The position numbers and the translations under genes are program-made. A stretch of DNA of 64,000 nucleotides from positions 38,270,492-38,334,491 of the forward strand of contig NC_054701.1 of NCBI RefSeq assembly GCF_016097555.1, in the 5' to 3' direction. Under the pieces are notes generated by a model. The model worked only from the letters and a program-made list of their open reading frames with translations, did not search any database and was not told the DNA's origin. This DNA is from Gigantopelta aegis. Taxonomy: Eukaryota > Mollusca > Gastropoda > Neomphalida > Peltospiridae. Every line of letters starts with the position of its first letter. Position 1 is the stretch's first letter. Positions 13,521-25,188 of the stretch are shown here, piece after piece.

Positions 13521-14319
13521 GCCCACAAAAGGCTGGTACCGTGTCGCATCATATTAATTACTGCATGGAACACGTGCATGGATCAGGATTTATCAAGTTT
13601 GACAGTGGTAGATAGATATCTGATGGGCAACCAAGTAACGAACATTATTCCATGTTCCATCTGGCCAGTTATCTTAAGCTAGAAGTGTCTGTTCAACAAT
13701 AAAAGACTTGTAACACTATACCATCAGTGACAACAGTACATACATGTATTAAAATATGTTGGTGACTATGCTGTGATACGTTGGCCACACACTGATGTCT
13801 GTCTTGTTGTGGCCCGTCATCGTGGTGCAGGGTGGGTAACATTCTCATGAGTTTTCCTGAGACAGCGAATACAGCAAATTCGGTATCTCATTTTTTTTGA
13901 GTTGATATTTGGTGTGGTATATCGGTTTGCTTACCACAGTTCCATACACTGTAATTATAGTTTAACCATAGCATTTATTTTTGTCTTTGTTAAAAGATTT
14001 TATTAAAAAAAATTAAAATTATTTAACAAATTAAAAAAAAATAAAAAATTGGTGGGGTATTTTATGTTAATATGCTTCATTGTGACTTTCTAAATGAAAC
14101 TCTTTCATAGCTGTATATATTATATTTCTTACACACTTCTTGGTGAGAACATCAAGACATACGACTGGCTGCTCCTAGATGATGACCAGATCACCAGTGC
14201 CATGCATCCAATAAAAAACAACACGGTGAAAATGACGTAACAAAGTATTATCTGAAAATATACACATTTTATTTGTCGCTAAAAGTACTTTATTTAACCA
14301 TCTACATAACTACCATAAC

Positions 14320-14505
14320 CCTGGTGTTTGAGGATATGTAAGAAATAGAATAATACATTCGTGTCCGTTAAATATCATTTATCTCACAACTTGTTTAAAA
14401 ACGTATCAAACTCGCTTTCGCTCGTTAGATACATCTCAAAAGAACTCGTTGTGAGATGAATTGTATCTAACGGCCACTCATGTATTATTCCCTATTTATT
14501 AATTA
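14320..14505. repeat. Foldback element R4, copy 1
   Basis: Inverted arms (about 14338-14375 against 14463-14505, plus inner arms with CTCACAAC and GTTGTGAG) make a long imperfect hairpin centred near 14420. A related, decayed copy lies at 55227-55383; both begin near TGAGGATATGTAAGAAATAG. Confidence 0.65.
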
Positions 14506-14509
14506 CTTT

Positions 14510-15330
14510 AGAATTTTAAATTGATGTTCATCATATTATTATACCTTTGTTTGACACTCAAAAGTTGATATGGGTTGTTTTTGTGCTGGAGGTGTTGTTC
14601 AGCATTCACTTATTCATTCATTCATGCCTTGTCGTGATTGCATGAAGAGAGAAAGGTGGTATCAGTTTTGATAGTTCAGAGAGAACCTGTCTGTGAACGT
14701 TGCTTTTCATCCTCAGCAAATGTATAAACGACTATTTTTGATAAATTATTCCAGATTTATTTGCATGTATTCTGTCTACATTTGACACTGGTTTTACTTT
14801 TAGCGAATTAGTTATGCGAGTGTCCCATACCATATTCACTGCCATAGTCAGGGCATGTCCTCGAATCGCACCACTTCATCCCCCCTCGCCTCTTATATAA
14901 GTCTATTGCCCCATAACACGTGAGATACACAGTGAGGGCACCACTCCCAATATAGAATTATGGATATGTCAATGACCATGTCTGTATGTAGGGCTATATT
15001 CTACAAACATTTTGGAATATGGACTATAGTACAATGCCTGGCATCAACATATGGACTATGTCTATTCCATAGAGAGAACACAATACTGTGAGTGAAATTT
15101 TGCTTAGGCAATTAATATTTACAAAACACTTACTTTTTAATGACATACATTTTATTTTATTGACAGTGAAAACTATATGCACGAACTTCAGCGTTTTGAA
15201 GTCGCCCACAGTATTCCTAATGGCATATTATACTCAGAGTTTCGGTAAATTCCTGTACATATTTAGTGGCTTATGTTATTTAATATTCCATAAAAAAAGT
15301 GACATTTTCAAATTGTATAAAATACCTCAG
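14510..15330. other. Unique DNA, nothing recognised
   Basis: Short frames on both strands (for example 15088-15354) show no similarity or splice context. Confidence 0.4.
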
Positions 15331-15614
15331 GGGCAGGATTTAGCTCTCGCCTGAGGTGGTTGCGTAGTTGGGTCCGATGGAATTTTTCCCAGTCCCAACC
15401 AGTGTCCCACGACTAGGATATCAAAGATGGTGGTATGTGCTGTCCTGTCTATGGGGAAAGTACATAAAAAAGATCCCCTGCTGCTAATGGAAAGATTTAG
15501 CGGGTTTCCATTGACGACTAAGAGTCAAAATAACAAAATGTTTGACACCCAATAGCTGATAATTAATAAATCAATATGCTCTAGTGGTGTTGTTAAACAA
15601 AGCAAACTTTACCT
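15331..15614 (+). mobile_element. SINE family 3 (head 3 + tail 2), decayed
   Basis: It starts GGGCAGGATTTAGCTC, an A-box-like tRNA head. It continues through the shared body (GTGGTATGTGCTGTCCTGTC, AAAGATCCCCTGCTGCTAAT) and ends with tail 2 (AATCAATATGCTCTAGTGGT, GTTAAACAAAGCAAAC). The B box is degraded. Confidence 0.75.
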
Positions 15615-15703
15615 TTTAACTTAAAATAAACTATTGTGCATCCAGGTGATGGTAGGAATGATATTGTATCATTTAAAAAAAAAACCAACAAAAAAAACAA
15701 AAA

Positions 15704-15710
<7 letters not shown>

Positions 15711-15772
<62 letters not shown>
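15711..15772. repeat. (AT)n microsatellite
   Basis: About 31 AT units directly follow an A-rich segment; the Tyr-Ile frames over it are artefacts. Confidence 0.95.
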
Positions 15773-15774
<2 letters not shown>

Positions 15775-15843
15775 GGCCCTGGATGCTATTACACATATTG
15801 TGCGGTGACAGGCAAAGAGAAAAGATGATGGGGGAAAAAAGAA

Positions 15844-16045
15844 GTGTACCGGCCTGGGACTTAAGGATGGTAGGTACATCCCGGTACCGGCTCCCACCCA
15901 GAGCATTTGGTAGTATAGGTCGTAAGGCCAATACACCGATTCCTGCCTCATTAATCACCAACAACTAACCCTGTGTCCTGGATAGACAGCCCAAATAGTT
16001 GATGTGTGTGCCCAGGACACCGTGCTTGAACCTTAATTAGATATA
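15844..16045 (+). mobile_element. SINE family 2
   Basis: The body reads CCCGGTACCGGCTCCCACCC, then CCTGTGTCCTGGATAGACAG, GTGTGTGCCCAGGACACCGT and ACCTTAATTAGATATAAG. Relatives lie at 11506-11665 and 32363-32545. It is unrelated in sequence to the bodies of families 1, 3 and 4. Confidence 0.65.
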
Positions 16046-16079
16046 AGGGTATAGGGGGTGGGGGTGGGGGGGGGGTAGT

Positions 16080-17430
16080 GCTGGATACATCACAACATAT
16101 TTACAATTTGATTTTGTACAGATAAAGAGAATCGACCGCTGTTATTAATGACTTTTAAAAGGAAAAGCCAGACATTTCCGCGTTGTATTAACTGCAGTCA
16201 CGCAGATCTACACAACCATCAAAGCACACCCAGATGGCCTCGGGATCATGTATATATACATCACATTCATGTATTAGTTTCCTTCCAGGGTTAGAACTGT
16301 TTCCCAAAACGTCAGAATTAACCTGCTTATTATGAATAGGCAGCGAATAGGAAACTGCACTGGCAAAAACCCCCAACAACAACAACCCCCCCAAAAAACC
16401 CACAACCCAAAACAACATGAGACGGAAATAAAATACAGGAGCCGACATGAATGTGAAGCAAGTAAATTAATTCTGTTTGTACCGATATTCATTATGCTGG
16501 AAAAAACACACAAAGTGTTGAACGTATTTCCCACTCGCGGATATTAATGATTTGTACAGTGCTGTGTTCCTCGAATTAAAAATCAATGCTACCTGCTGAT
16601 AGCAGCCAGTAGCTCAGATGGCATTTCAGATGAAAGCCGCAGGTGTGTCGTAAATCTCCGACATGTACTCATACTGCGTTGGTTGTGTGAGTTTAGGCTT
16701 ATTTCTTTATCAGTTGTACGAGGATGGCACCGACGCCATAAACGGTGGAAAATACAGGTGAGGTTGCCATTAACTAGTACTTGATTTATGTTAAGGGTCC
16801 ACGTTAAGGGATACACGTCTGTGTATCAGTGACAGTACTGTATGCAGTGTAAAAAATGTCGAGGAAGGAAAGAGTTGTTTAGAACGTGTGTTTGTTTTTG
16901 TGATCAGTGTTGACTGTTGACTGTTGATGTATGTTGGATGTGTTTTCTCTCTTTCTTTCTTTTTCTTTTTCAAAATAGAATATGAAAAACGAGATTTCTG
17001 AACATAATTCTTAAAAAAACACCCATATGATGTTATTTGGCATGTGTTGGATAATTAAGGTAGGATGTTATTTACTCTTTTTTTCAAGATTAAAATAAAA
17101 TACAAAAATGTGACTTTAAAAAAGTCGAAAGTAAAACCAGTTTATGAGACCCAGATAAAAGATGGGCGCAGTTCAGACCCGTTAATTAAACAGCGTGTTC
17201 AAATGAGGTGTTAATATCACATAAAAACCTGATAACGGTAGAGGACACGAACTAGGTGCTACCTAACAGACATGTCTTTGTCTTAGGTTTAACCGATGCT
17301 TCACTTTTCAAATGATCAATTCACAAAACTAGGTTTATGTTTTAAAGATGGAACATAAATTGTAAAATTGTAATGCTAAACACACGTATTCTGATTATCA
17401 TTTTGCGTTATTTAATCATCATTATAATAT
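16080..17430. other. Unique DNA, no gene seen
   Basis: Short overlapping frames (for example 16188-16548) have no recognisable product. The stretch includes a G-run near 16052-16075, but no repeat family I can name. Confidence 0.4.
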
Positions 17431-17439
17431 GTATAACTA

Positions 17440-17835
17440 TTGTTAGATCTGTTTCGCGGTATGGACAGTTGATAGTTGAATGTTGTGTCGTATGGTACAA
17501 ACAATGCATTGTTAAATGCCCCGTTAATCGTCATGGAATATGTATCGCTAATGTTTTCGTTTTGTTTTATGAACCGTACGTGTAGTATAGACTTTTTATT
17601 TTGTGGAATGAACAATGCATAGTTGAATCTTCTGTTCCGAGGAGTGAATTATGCCGTGCATAATTTTGTTTGCAATGTCAGATTTTTGTAGGGGGTTGGG
17701 TCCTTACGGACAATGCATTGCTAAATATTCCGTTTGTGGTACGAATACGTTGTTAAGTTTTCTGTTTTGCGGTATGAACCTTGCGTTACTGGATTTTGTT
17801 TGTTTTGCAGTATGAACCATAACTTGTTAAAGGCA
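17440..17835 (+). repeat. Degenerate tandem array, ~45-50 bp units
   Basis: A motif close to TGTTTTGCGGTATGAAC, followed by AATGCATTGTTAAAT, recurs with heavy divergence (about 17449, 17494, 17551, 17602, 17710, 17761 and 17800). It appears to be an old minisatellite. Confidence 0.45.
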
Positions 17836-17917
17836 TATTGTCACAGACCACTGACATATTACATGGCTTAACAAAGTATTACTTATATATATATATATAG
17901 ATTAACAAAGTATTACT

Positions 17918-17946
<29 letters not shown>

Positions 17947-17949
<3 letters not shown>

Positions 17950-18094
17950 CAAAACTACATATATGTGGTTTTCTGATTTCTGTATTCCACGAGTGTATTT
18001 CCTGCAGGAACCCCGATGCCGCAGGCAGAGGGGTTTCCGGCAGGAAATACACGAGTGGAATACAGAAATCAGAAAACCACATATATGTAGTTTT
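17947..18094. repeat. Near-perfect palindrome (foldback), ~66-bp arms
   Basis: The left arm includes TATATGTGGTTTTCTGATTT and GTATTCCACGAGTGTATTTC; the right arm is its complement, with a ~15-base centre near 18015-18030. It lies between an (AT)n run and the outer inverted element that follows. Confidence 0.9.
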
Positions 18095-19560
18095 GTATTT
18101 ATTACATACCCTAAATTGGATTTTTTTTTTTCAAAATAATAATTTAGAAATTGTAACACTGCTAGCTAATGACGGGGATTTCTAAATTTACACAACTAGG
18201 TCAGCTGTGTTACTACGCGGACCGACGAACCACTTTTACACATAGGAATATAGTTCTATTTAAACAATAAACAGAAATAAGAAAGAACGAGTGAAAAGTT
18301 ACCTATAATTTTAATGATATTGTTTGAAATGCCTTTTAAAGACAATGTAATAGCTAAAATTCACGAACAATATAATATTTAATTTGCTCGTAATACGTCA
18401 GAAACCTTCAGCGTGCCAGTTTTATCAACGAAGAAAAATGTCAAGAATTGTTCACTCAGTGTCTGAGTCGTCATCGGTGTGTTTTCATTTATTGATGTTC
18501 ATGGAATTATTCGTTGCTGAAAAGTTTAAGTTTATATTAAATGTGCCTCTATAAATCATCGCTCCACTGAATAATCCGGTTGACAGTTCATTCAAGTTTT
18601 TTACGTGAGGAGACGGCATTGTTGCTAAAGTCGACGACAGTCACTTTTCGCACCCTTGTTTTGGCTTCGTACACAATAAATGTAGCATATCTTACCGTAA
18701 TTTCACTAGAAATCCATATTTCGTAAAAGGTGCAATTTTTTAATCACAAGATTTTGTTCAAAGACATCCAGGTGCATTAGTAATGTTAAGAAAAAAAAAA
18801 AAAAATCGATAGTAATTTTACATTGGAATTTTTCCAAAAAGGAAACGTCATGTACCCAGTTTATGGTTATTGTAAGGAGATGCAAAGTGACGTCATTGGA
18901 ATACTGACGTCATTTAAATTCAAAATTAGCTGTATTATTACAATACTGCGCCACATTAAAATAAAAACTAGTCTACTAACCTTGACCCCTGTCAAATTCC
19001 TATAACAAGCAGACAACGCTGTTTACAGGTCGGTATTTATTTATTTTTTTCATAATTCTGGACAAAATATTAATTTGAAGTTTTGAAACATGAAAGAAAT
19101 AAAACGTACCTTTTGTCAAATATATCATATCACAAAATTACGGTTGGAGATGTTTTATTTATTCAAAAAGAATAAGAATTGTGTACGATGTAACGAAGCC
19201 AAAACAAGGGTCCAAAAAGTGACTGTCGTCGACCTTAGGCTAACTATCGTGGATTAAAAGCTCGTTGGTTAGTAGTGTTCCCGTCTCAAGTTTTGGTATC
19301 GCGCTCATTAAATTGTAAATATTTGTCACCGTTTTCGTCTGTTTTCAGTTCAAATTTTCCACAAAATAACATTTTAAACAAACCAAGCACAAACTTTGTT
19401 TACATATCGCGAAGGGCATTCCCGGTAACCATGTGCTATAAATAGTAGCGTTGAATACGGTATAGTTCCGGCAGTTGAGTTGAATACGGAAAGTTGTATT
19501 CAATTCTTGTATTCAGAGCTGTATTTATATAGTAAGATTTAATGGGTATGTAATAAATAT
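18095..19560. mobile_element. Large imperfect foldback element (~1.47 kb)
   Basis: The outer ends are complementary (TTATTACATACCC at 18097-18109 and GGGTATGTAATAAA near 19540-19555). Inner blocks are also complementary: GTCGACGACAGTCACTTTT plus CCTTGTTTTGGCTTCGT at 18630-18670 pairs with 19190-19235. No transposase frame is seen. It is probably a non-autonomous foldback DNA element. Confidence 0.6.
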
Positions 19561-20455
19561 ATATATTTGATTTGTCCCTAAATGTACTTTATTCAACCAT
19601 CTACGTAACCACCATACTCCACTTATTAATGATATTTTGTAAAAATAATTGAATTATGGCAATGGTCCATAATTCAAAAACTAACATTGCTAAGAGGGTT
19701 GACATGGATTTCACTCTATCATGTTGTAGTTAAAGTGATGCAATAGCTAGATTTCGTCTGTAAAAATTAATGTAATTTTGATTTATTGTTCAGTTTTACA
19801 GAAATAAGGTTCTTAAATCTGTGACAGTATGCCTTTAAAGTTTCTCTTTAACTATGTAAACTGCATATCATTAAAAAAAAAACCCACCCCTCAATAAATA
19901 CACCATTTATTAAAGCAAATACTAATCTACATTACACATGAATGTTTTATGTTAAAGCCTATCTGTATGCTATAGAATTACCAGTCCCTGAATGAAACAA
20001 TTATCTTATAGTTTGTCAACAAGACTGTTACCTAAAACGGACGACATAGAGTAAACTGAAAACTATTTATAACTAAGAAAGCAAGTCAAGAGGAATATGT
20101 GACGGGATATAAATAACATTTCTCTCTGAAGTATAGGGCATGAAAACCGTCTGGAGACAAATAAGTACACTTAAAATATGATTACGAGTGGGGTGGGGTG
20201 GGGTGGGGGGGGGTCACTCGTAAATCACCAAAAGCTATTTTCAGATAAAGGCTTATAACATTTCTAGCATGATAATATATGGTCTGACGAAAGGAACGAA
20301 TATTTGTATTAAAATTTTCAATCTAGTTTACTACGAAAACATTCATAAGCAATTTTAAGTATTTTAACATAAAAACCTTGATTATAAAATGTAATATATG
20401 GTAGGGGCGGGGTGCAACCTTAAAAAAACCGTAATCACTTCTTGTAGTATTCTTA
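19560..20455. other. Unique DNA with an R4-related edge, no gene seen
   Basis: 19565-19610 resembles the sequence left of R4 copy 1 (about 14270-14315: GTACTTTATT, AACCATCTAC). The remainder has G-runs near 20190-20215 and no recognised gene. Confidence 0.4.
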
Positions 20456-20457
20456 TG

Positions 20458-20630
20458 CTAGTGTCAAACTACCAACTGCCAGCACAAAGGTGGCCAACTT
20501 TCTGCTCTCACGACTTCCACGACTGTCCAGTTGCTGGTCTAAGCGCTCTTACCACTCGATTCTCGTCATATAACCCATTAGTTGTTAATCTGACCGCATC
20601 CGTCGTAAGTCGGCAGTTGGGGAAATTATA
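20458..20630 (-). repeat. CTAGTCTCAGACTACC foldback MITE, decayed copy
   Basis: In reverse orientation it matches the family copies at 22067-22310 and 23992-24165, sharing GTTAATCTGA, AACTGCCA and the GTGGCCAACT block. It is more diverged than the others. Confidence 0.6.
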
Positions 20631-20779
20631 ACGTAAATGGCAGTATTACCTATATACACACCCAGCTGACCAAGATATATATATATATATATATTTCACA
20701 TTGCCTGACTGGCAGCTGCATTTTTCTTAATAAACAATAGGAAAGATATATATTAATGAATGTGGAATTATCATACTTA

Positions 20780-20935
20780 TTGTTCATGTTCATGTATCTA
20801 AAGACATGAACGCAGACATACAGAGATATACAGACAGACAGATTGACAGACAGACAGACATCACAGACAGACATACGTACGTACATACAAGACAAGACAA
20901 GACAAGACAAGACAAGACAGATACATTGACAGAAT
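20780..20935. repeat. GACA-type and (ACAAG)n simple repeats
   Basis: Degenerate CAGACAGACAGA units lead into GACAAG repeated about five times at 20890-20918. Confidence 0.85.
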
Positions 20936-20968
20936 AAAGGTAACGGTTACAAAAGTAGACGTACAAAT

Positions 20969-21300
20969 CAGGGCTTCTAGATTATGGTAGCCCCACTCCC
21001 ATGGCTAGTAATATTCAATGTCGGGCTAGTAAATAACTAGTATCATGCCCGACTGGTAGTGAAAAAAAAGTCAACTGTTGCAGTTATGTCTATTTTGTAA
21101 ATCCTGCCCCCACCCCAAACCCAAATGTTCGTGTTTTTAAGCTCTATCCCCATATTTAGGTGACATATCTGATTATTACCATATATTATTTAATAAAATT
21201 GTACTACCTTAGGGCTAATGAATTTTTAATCGTGGCTAGTAAATGTTTTAAATCACTGATCCCATGGCTAGTGGATTTTATAAAAATTCTAGAAGCCCTG
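20969..21300. mobile_element. hAT-like MITE (332 bp)
   Basis: The ends are inverted: CAGGGCTTCTAGA on the left and TCTAGAAGCCCTG on the right. The flanking 8 bp are GTACAAAT and GTCAAAAT, an 8-bp target duplication with two mismatches, as expected for hAT elements. The internal sequence has repeated GGCTAGT motifs and no transposase. Confidence 0.75.
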
Positions 21301-22066
21301 GTCAAAATACCATACTCGCCAGACCTAGCCCCAGCCCCAGCCCCAGTTCCAGCTTCGGTCCGATTAGGGCCTTAGGATGATCCGACTTTTGACCTACCCA
21401 TCAATTATGAAGTGTTAGTGTTGTCTTTAACATATTGTTAATTTGTCATTAAATCACCTCGGACCCAACCACTGACGATGACAGATGTTGCACCAAAGAC
21501 GGAGGTGCCTAAACATTAAATTGATATAGGCACATGAGTTTCTTTTGTTTAACGACACGACAAGAGCACATCGGCTATTGGATGTCAAACATATTAGGTA
21601 ATTTTGACATAATAGTCTTAGATATGAAACCCACTACACTTTCCACATTAGTAGCATGGGATCTTTTTCTATGCACCATCCCACAGACAGGATACTACGA
21701 CTTTTGATATACCAGCCGTGGTGCACTGGCTGGAACGAGAATAAAGTGACAAGGATGTTGCTTGGTGTCATAGTCACTTCTTCTACCCCACCACAGCGCC
21801 TCCCCCCATGTCAGATTAAGCAGTTGCGGAGTCCAAAGCAAAACGTTAGCGTATTAATGCCCCTCCCCCACATAAAAGATAGGCTTAGACCTACATAGTA
21901 ACAAAAAAAAAAAAAAAAGCTTCCAGCTGACGTCAGTTCTAATAAGCGTAATGCGCCCTTGTAGAAAAAAAAAGTAATAATGAGTGGATCTGCGCGGCCC
22001 ATAGCAATTACACCATTTTGTAAACTCAGTGTAATTAACAGTACACCACATATCTAGTTTGAAGGT

Positions 22067-22310
22067 TATGCTAGTCTCAGACTACCAATTGTAACGACGA
22101 AGTTGGCCAACTCGACGGTTGCGGTGTAAATTTCCCCCAACTCCCAACTTACGGCGGGTGTGCTCAGATTAACGACGAATCGGTCTTAGTTGTACACGAC
22201 GGAAATCGATTTGTAAGAGGGCTCAGATTAGCACATGGACAGTCGTAGTCGAGAGATCGGCGAGTTGGCCATCTCCGTCGTGGCAGTTGGTAGTCTGAGA
22301 CTAGTATTAC
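22067..22310 (+). repeat. CTAGTCTCAGACTACC foldback MITE, best copy
   Basis: Ends CTAGTCTCAGACTACCAA and GGTAGTCTGAGACTAG are inverted repeats, extended by GTTGGCCAACTCG against CGAGTTGGCC. Two more copies lie nearby. No coding capacity. Confidence 0.8.
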
Positions 22311-22416
22311 AGTTTCTTACTAAAAATATTCATTTCTGAACACCCGTGGCTGAATTTACGAAACATGTTTTTCTTAAAGACAGATCAACACATATCTTAA
22401 AAGACCAAAAACGGAC

Positions 22417-22417
<1 letters not shown>

Positions 22418-22475
<58 letters not shown>
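22418..22475. repeat. (CA)n microsatellite
   Basis: About 29 CA units lie in block A1; the A2 counterpart at 24172-24206 is shorter. Confidence 0.95.
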
Positions 22476-22477
<2 letters not shown>

Positions 22478-23366
22478 TAAGTACATTAATTTATAAGCAT
22501 TTTAATATCACAATCTTCCCCTAAGACACCAAGCCGATCAAAAATAAAGATCTGACTCTTGACCTACCCATCAATTGTGAAATGATAGTGTTGTCTTTAA
22601 CATATTGTTAATTTGCCATTGAATCGCCTCGGACCCAACCACTGACGATGTCAGATGGTACACCAAAGACGGACGTTCCTGAACATTAAATTGATGTAGG
22701 CACATAAATAGAAAGTTAAAGTTTCTTTTGTTTAACGACACGACTAGAGCACATTGATTTATTAAGCATCGGCTATTGGATGTCAAACATATTAGGTAAT
22801 TTTGACATAATATTCTTAGATATGAAACCCACTACATGTTCTCCATTAGTAGCATGGGATCTTTTTTATGCACCATCCTATAGACAGGATAGCACATACT
22901 ACGGCTTTTGATATGCCAGTCGAGGTTCACTGGCTGGAACGAGAATAAAGTGACAAGGATGTTGCTTGGTGTCATAGTCACTGCTTCTACCCCATCACAG
23001 CGCCTCCCCCCCCCCCCCCCTGCCAGATTAAGCAGTTGCGGAGTCCGAAGCAAAACGTTAGCGTATTAGTGCCCCTCCCCCACATAAAAGATAGGCTTAG
23101 GCCGACGTAGAAACAAAAATAAAATAAAAAAGTTTTCAGTTGACGTCAGTAGCCTAATAAGCGTAATGCGCCCTTGTAAAAATAAAATGAAATAATAATA
23201 ATGAGTTGATCTGCGCGGCCCGTAGGGATTACACCATCTGCTACATTATTAATCCGGCATGGCCACCACACCCTCACACCCCTCTCAACTCCACCCCCGA
23301 ACGTTCATGAATGCATACAAACCATCAGTTATAGCTTTTTTGATAAATATCCTGTATCTTAATATG

Positions 23367-23752
23367 CAAAGTAAAGTTTGTTTTATTTAACGACGCCATT
23401 AGAGCACATTGATTTTTTTTATCTTGTCATCGGCTATTGGACGTCAAACATATGACACAGTTTTTAGAGTAAACCCGCTGTAGCCACATAGGCTACTCTT
23501 TTACGACATGCAGCAACGGATCTTTTATTTGCGCTTCCCACAGGCAGGATAGCACAAACCATGGCCTTTGTTGAACCAGTTATGGATCACTGGTCGGTGC
23601 AAGTGGTTTACACCTACCCAATGAGCCTTGCGGAGCACTCACTCAGGGTTTGGAGTCGGTATCTGGATTAAACAATCTCATGCCTCGACTGGGATCCGAA
23701 CCCAGTACCTACCTGTAGACCGATGGCCTAACCACGACGCCACCGAGGCCGG
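23367..23752 (-). mobile_element. SINE: head 1 with tail 2 (mosaic)
   Basis: Flanked by a perfect 10-bp target duplication TCTTAATATG (23357-23366 and 23753-23762). On the minus strand it starts with the same tRNA-like head as 11851-12246 (B box GGTTCGGATCCC). It ends with the other 3' module (AATCAATGTGCTCTAATGGC, GTCGTTAAATAAAACAAAC). Confidence 0.9.
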
Positions 23753-23991
23753 TCTTAATATGTAGTAAACCTGAAGTCGATAGCAAAGCTTTCAAATTTG
23801 AAATAGGAAACGGAAGCATTAATTAATAGCATCTACAGCAATTATTCGTTGTCATCTCAGTTCTGGTATTGATCAAGGTACGTAGGCTATATTACTGCTC
23901 ACGTTCTAGTATCGAAGATATTATTAAAGGTACACATTATTCTGTAAACTCAGTGTAATTAACAGTACACAACATTTCTAGTTTGGAGGTT

Positions 23992-24165
23992 ATGCTAGTA
24001 TCAGACTACCAACTGTAACGACGAAGTTGGCCAACTCGACGGATGCGGTGTAAATTTAACCCCACATCCCACCTTACGGCGGGTGTGCTCAGATTAACAA
24101 CGAATCGGTCTTAGTTGTACACGATGGAAATCGAGTTGTAAGAGGGCTCAGACTAGCACCAAAAA
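23992..24165 (+). repeat. CTAGTCTCAGACTACC foldback MITE, truncated copy in A2
   Basis: It has the left arm and centre of the copy at 22067-22310 but no right arm; it runs straight into the CAAAAACGGACTACACACA junction. Confidence 0.75.
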
Positions 24166-24169
24166 CGGA

Positions 24170-24209
<40 letters not shown>

Positions 24210-24282
24210 TAAGTACATTAATTTATAAGCATTTTAATATCACACTCTTCCCCTAAGACACCAAGCCGATCAAAAATAAATA

Positions 24283-25107
24283 AGTTTTTTTTAACGACAC
24301 AACTGGAGCACATTGATCATCGACTATTGGATGTTAAACATTTGATAATTCTGACTCATAGTCATCAGAGGAAAACCGCTACATTTTTCCAAATGCAGCA
24401 AAGGATCTTTTACATACTTGCCAACCCTACCGCTTCACGCGGTAGGTTACCAATTCCTTTACTGTTCTACCGCCTACCGCATTTCAAAGCTTTTCTAACC
24501 ACTTTCAGTCAAAAAAGGAAAAAAAAAAGAAAGAAAGAAAGAAAAAGACCCCCAAAAAAGAAGAAAATTTAAGCTTTAAATTGCGTTTGGTTTAAATCGA
24601 TATAAAATAATGATTAATCCAGCTTATTTCAGTAGGCCTGGCTACTAGACAGCGCTCCGGCTAGTGAGTCGTGACTATGTCTAGAGTATGCCGCGTCGTC
24701 ATGGTAACCTAGTTTCCTCAGTTTCTGCTTGCGGCCTCTGGCGGGAAACTTTATATTCACAACTAAAAGCGGCGCTCTGGTTAACTTCTCATAAAATATT
24801 GACCAATCGAAACACAAGAAACATATCACTCTCCGCACCACTTGTAACCCCCCCCCCCCCCCCACACACACAAAAGCTCCCTCACAGTGCACCTACCACT
24901 TTCTAATTCTAAAATGTTGGCAAGTATGCTTTTATATGCACTTTCCAACAGACAGGAAAGCACATACCACGGCTTTTGTCCAATTGTGGTGCACTGGTTG
25001 GAACGAGAAAAACACAGTCAGCTGAATGGATCGACCGATGTGGTTCGATCCTGCGACATAAGCACTTCAAGCGAGCACTCAACCGACTAAGGTAAATCCC
25101 GCCCCCA
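24283..25107 (-). mobile_element. SINE family 3 copy split by a MITE
   Basis: The 3' half (24283-24412: tail 2 and body to AAAGGATCTTTTA) and the 5' half (24929-25107: TATGCACTTTCCAACAGACA, B-box region, head) are separated by the 516-bp TIR element at 24413-24928. The nested order shows the SINE is older. Confidence 0.8.
24413..24928. mobile_element. TIR MITE (516 bp) nested in a SINE
   Basis: Ends CATACTTGCCAAC and GTTGGCAAGTATG are perfect 13-bp inverted repeats, flanked by a CTTTTA duplication. Inside are a GCGGTAG-rich subterminal region, a purine tract at 24518-24570 and a C run at 24849-24862. No transposase. The superfamily is not settled. Confidence 0.8.
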
Positions 25108-25188
25108 AGTCGATCAAGATAACACACATATATATTTCTCTGATTTAAACTGCATCTATCTGTCTGTATAATATGTCTCAGTGTCTGT

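Larger units (their letters stand above)
21385..22550. repeat. Tandem segmental duplication, unit 1 (blocks B1 + A1)
   Basis: Block B (21385-22010) and block A (22010-22550) recur as B2 (22555-23235) and A2 (23937-24285). B1 and B2 are offset by 1170 bp. B contains an embedded minus-strand SINE (about 21538-21745); A contains a foldback MITE and a (CA)n tract. Confidence 0.85.
22555..24285. repeat. Tandem segmental duplication, unit 2 (B2, insertion, A2)
   Basis: B2 (22555-23235) and A2 (23937-24285) match unit 1 at high identity. About 700 bp, including a family 1 SINE with its own target duplication, separates them. A2 also lacks about 170 bp found in A1 (the right part of its MITE). Confidence 0.8.
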
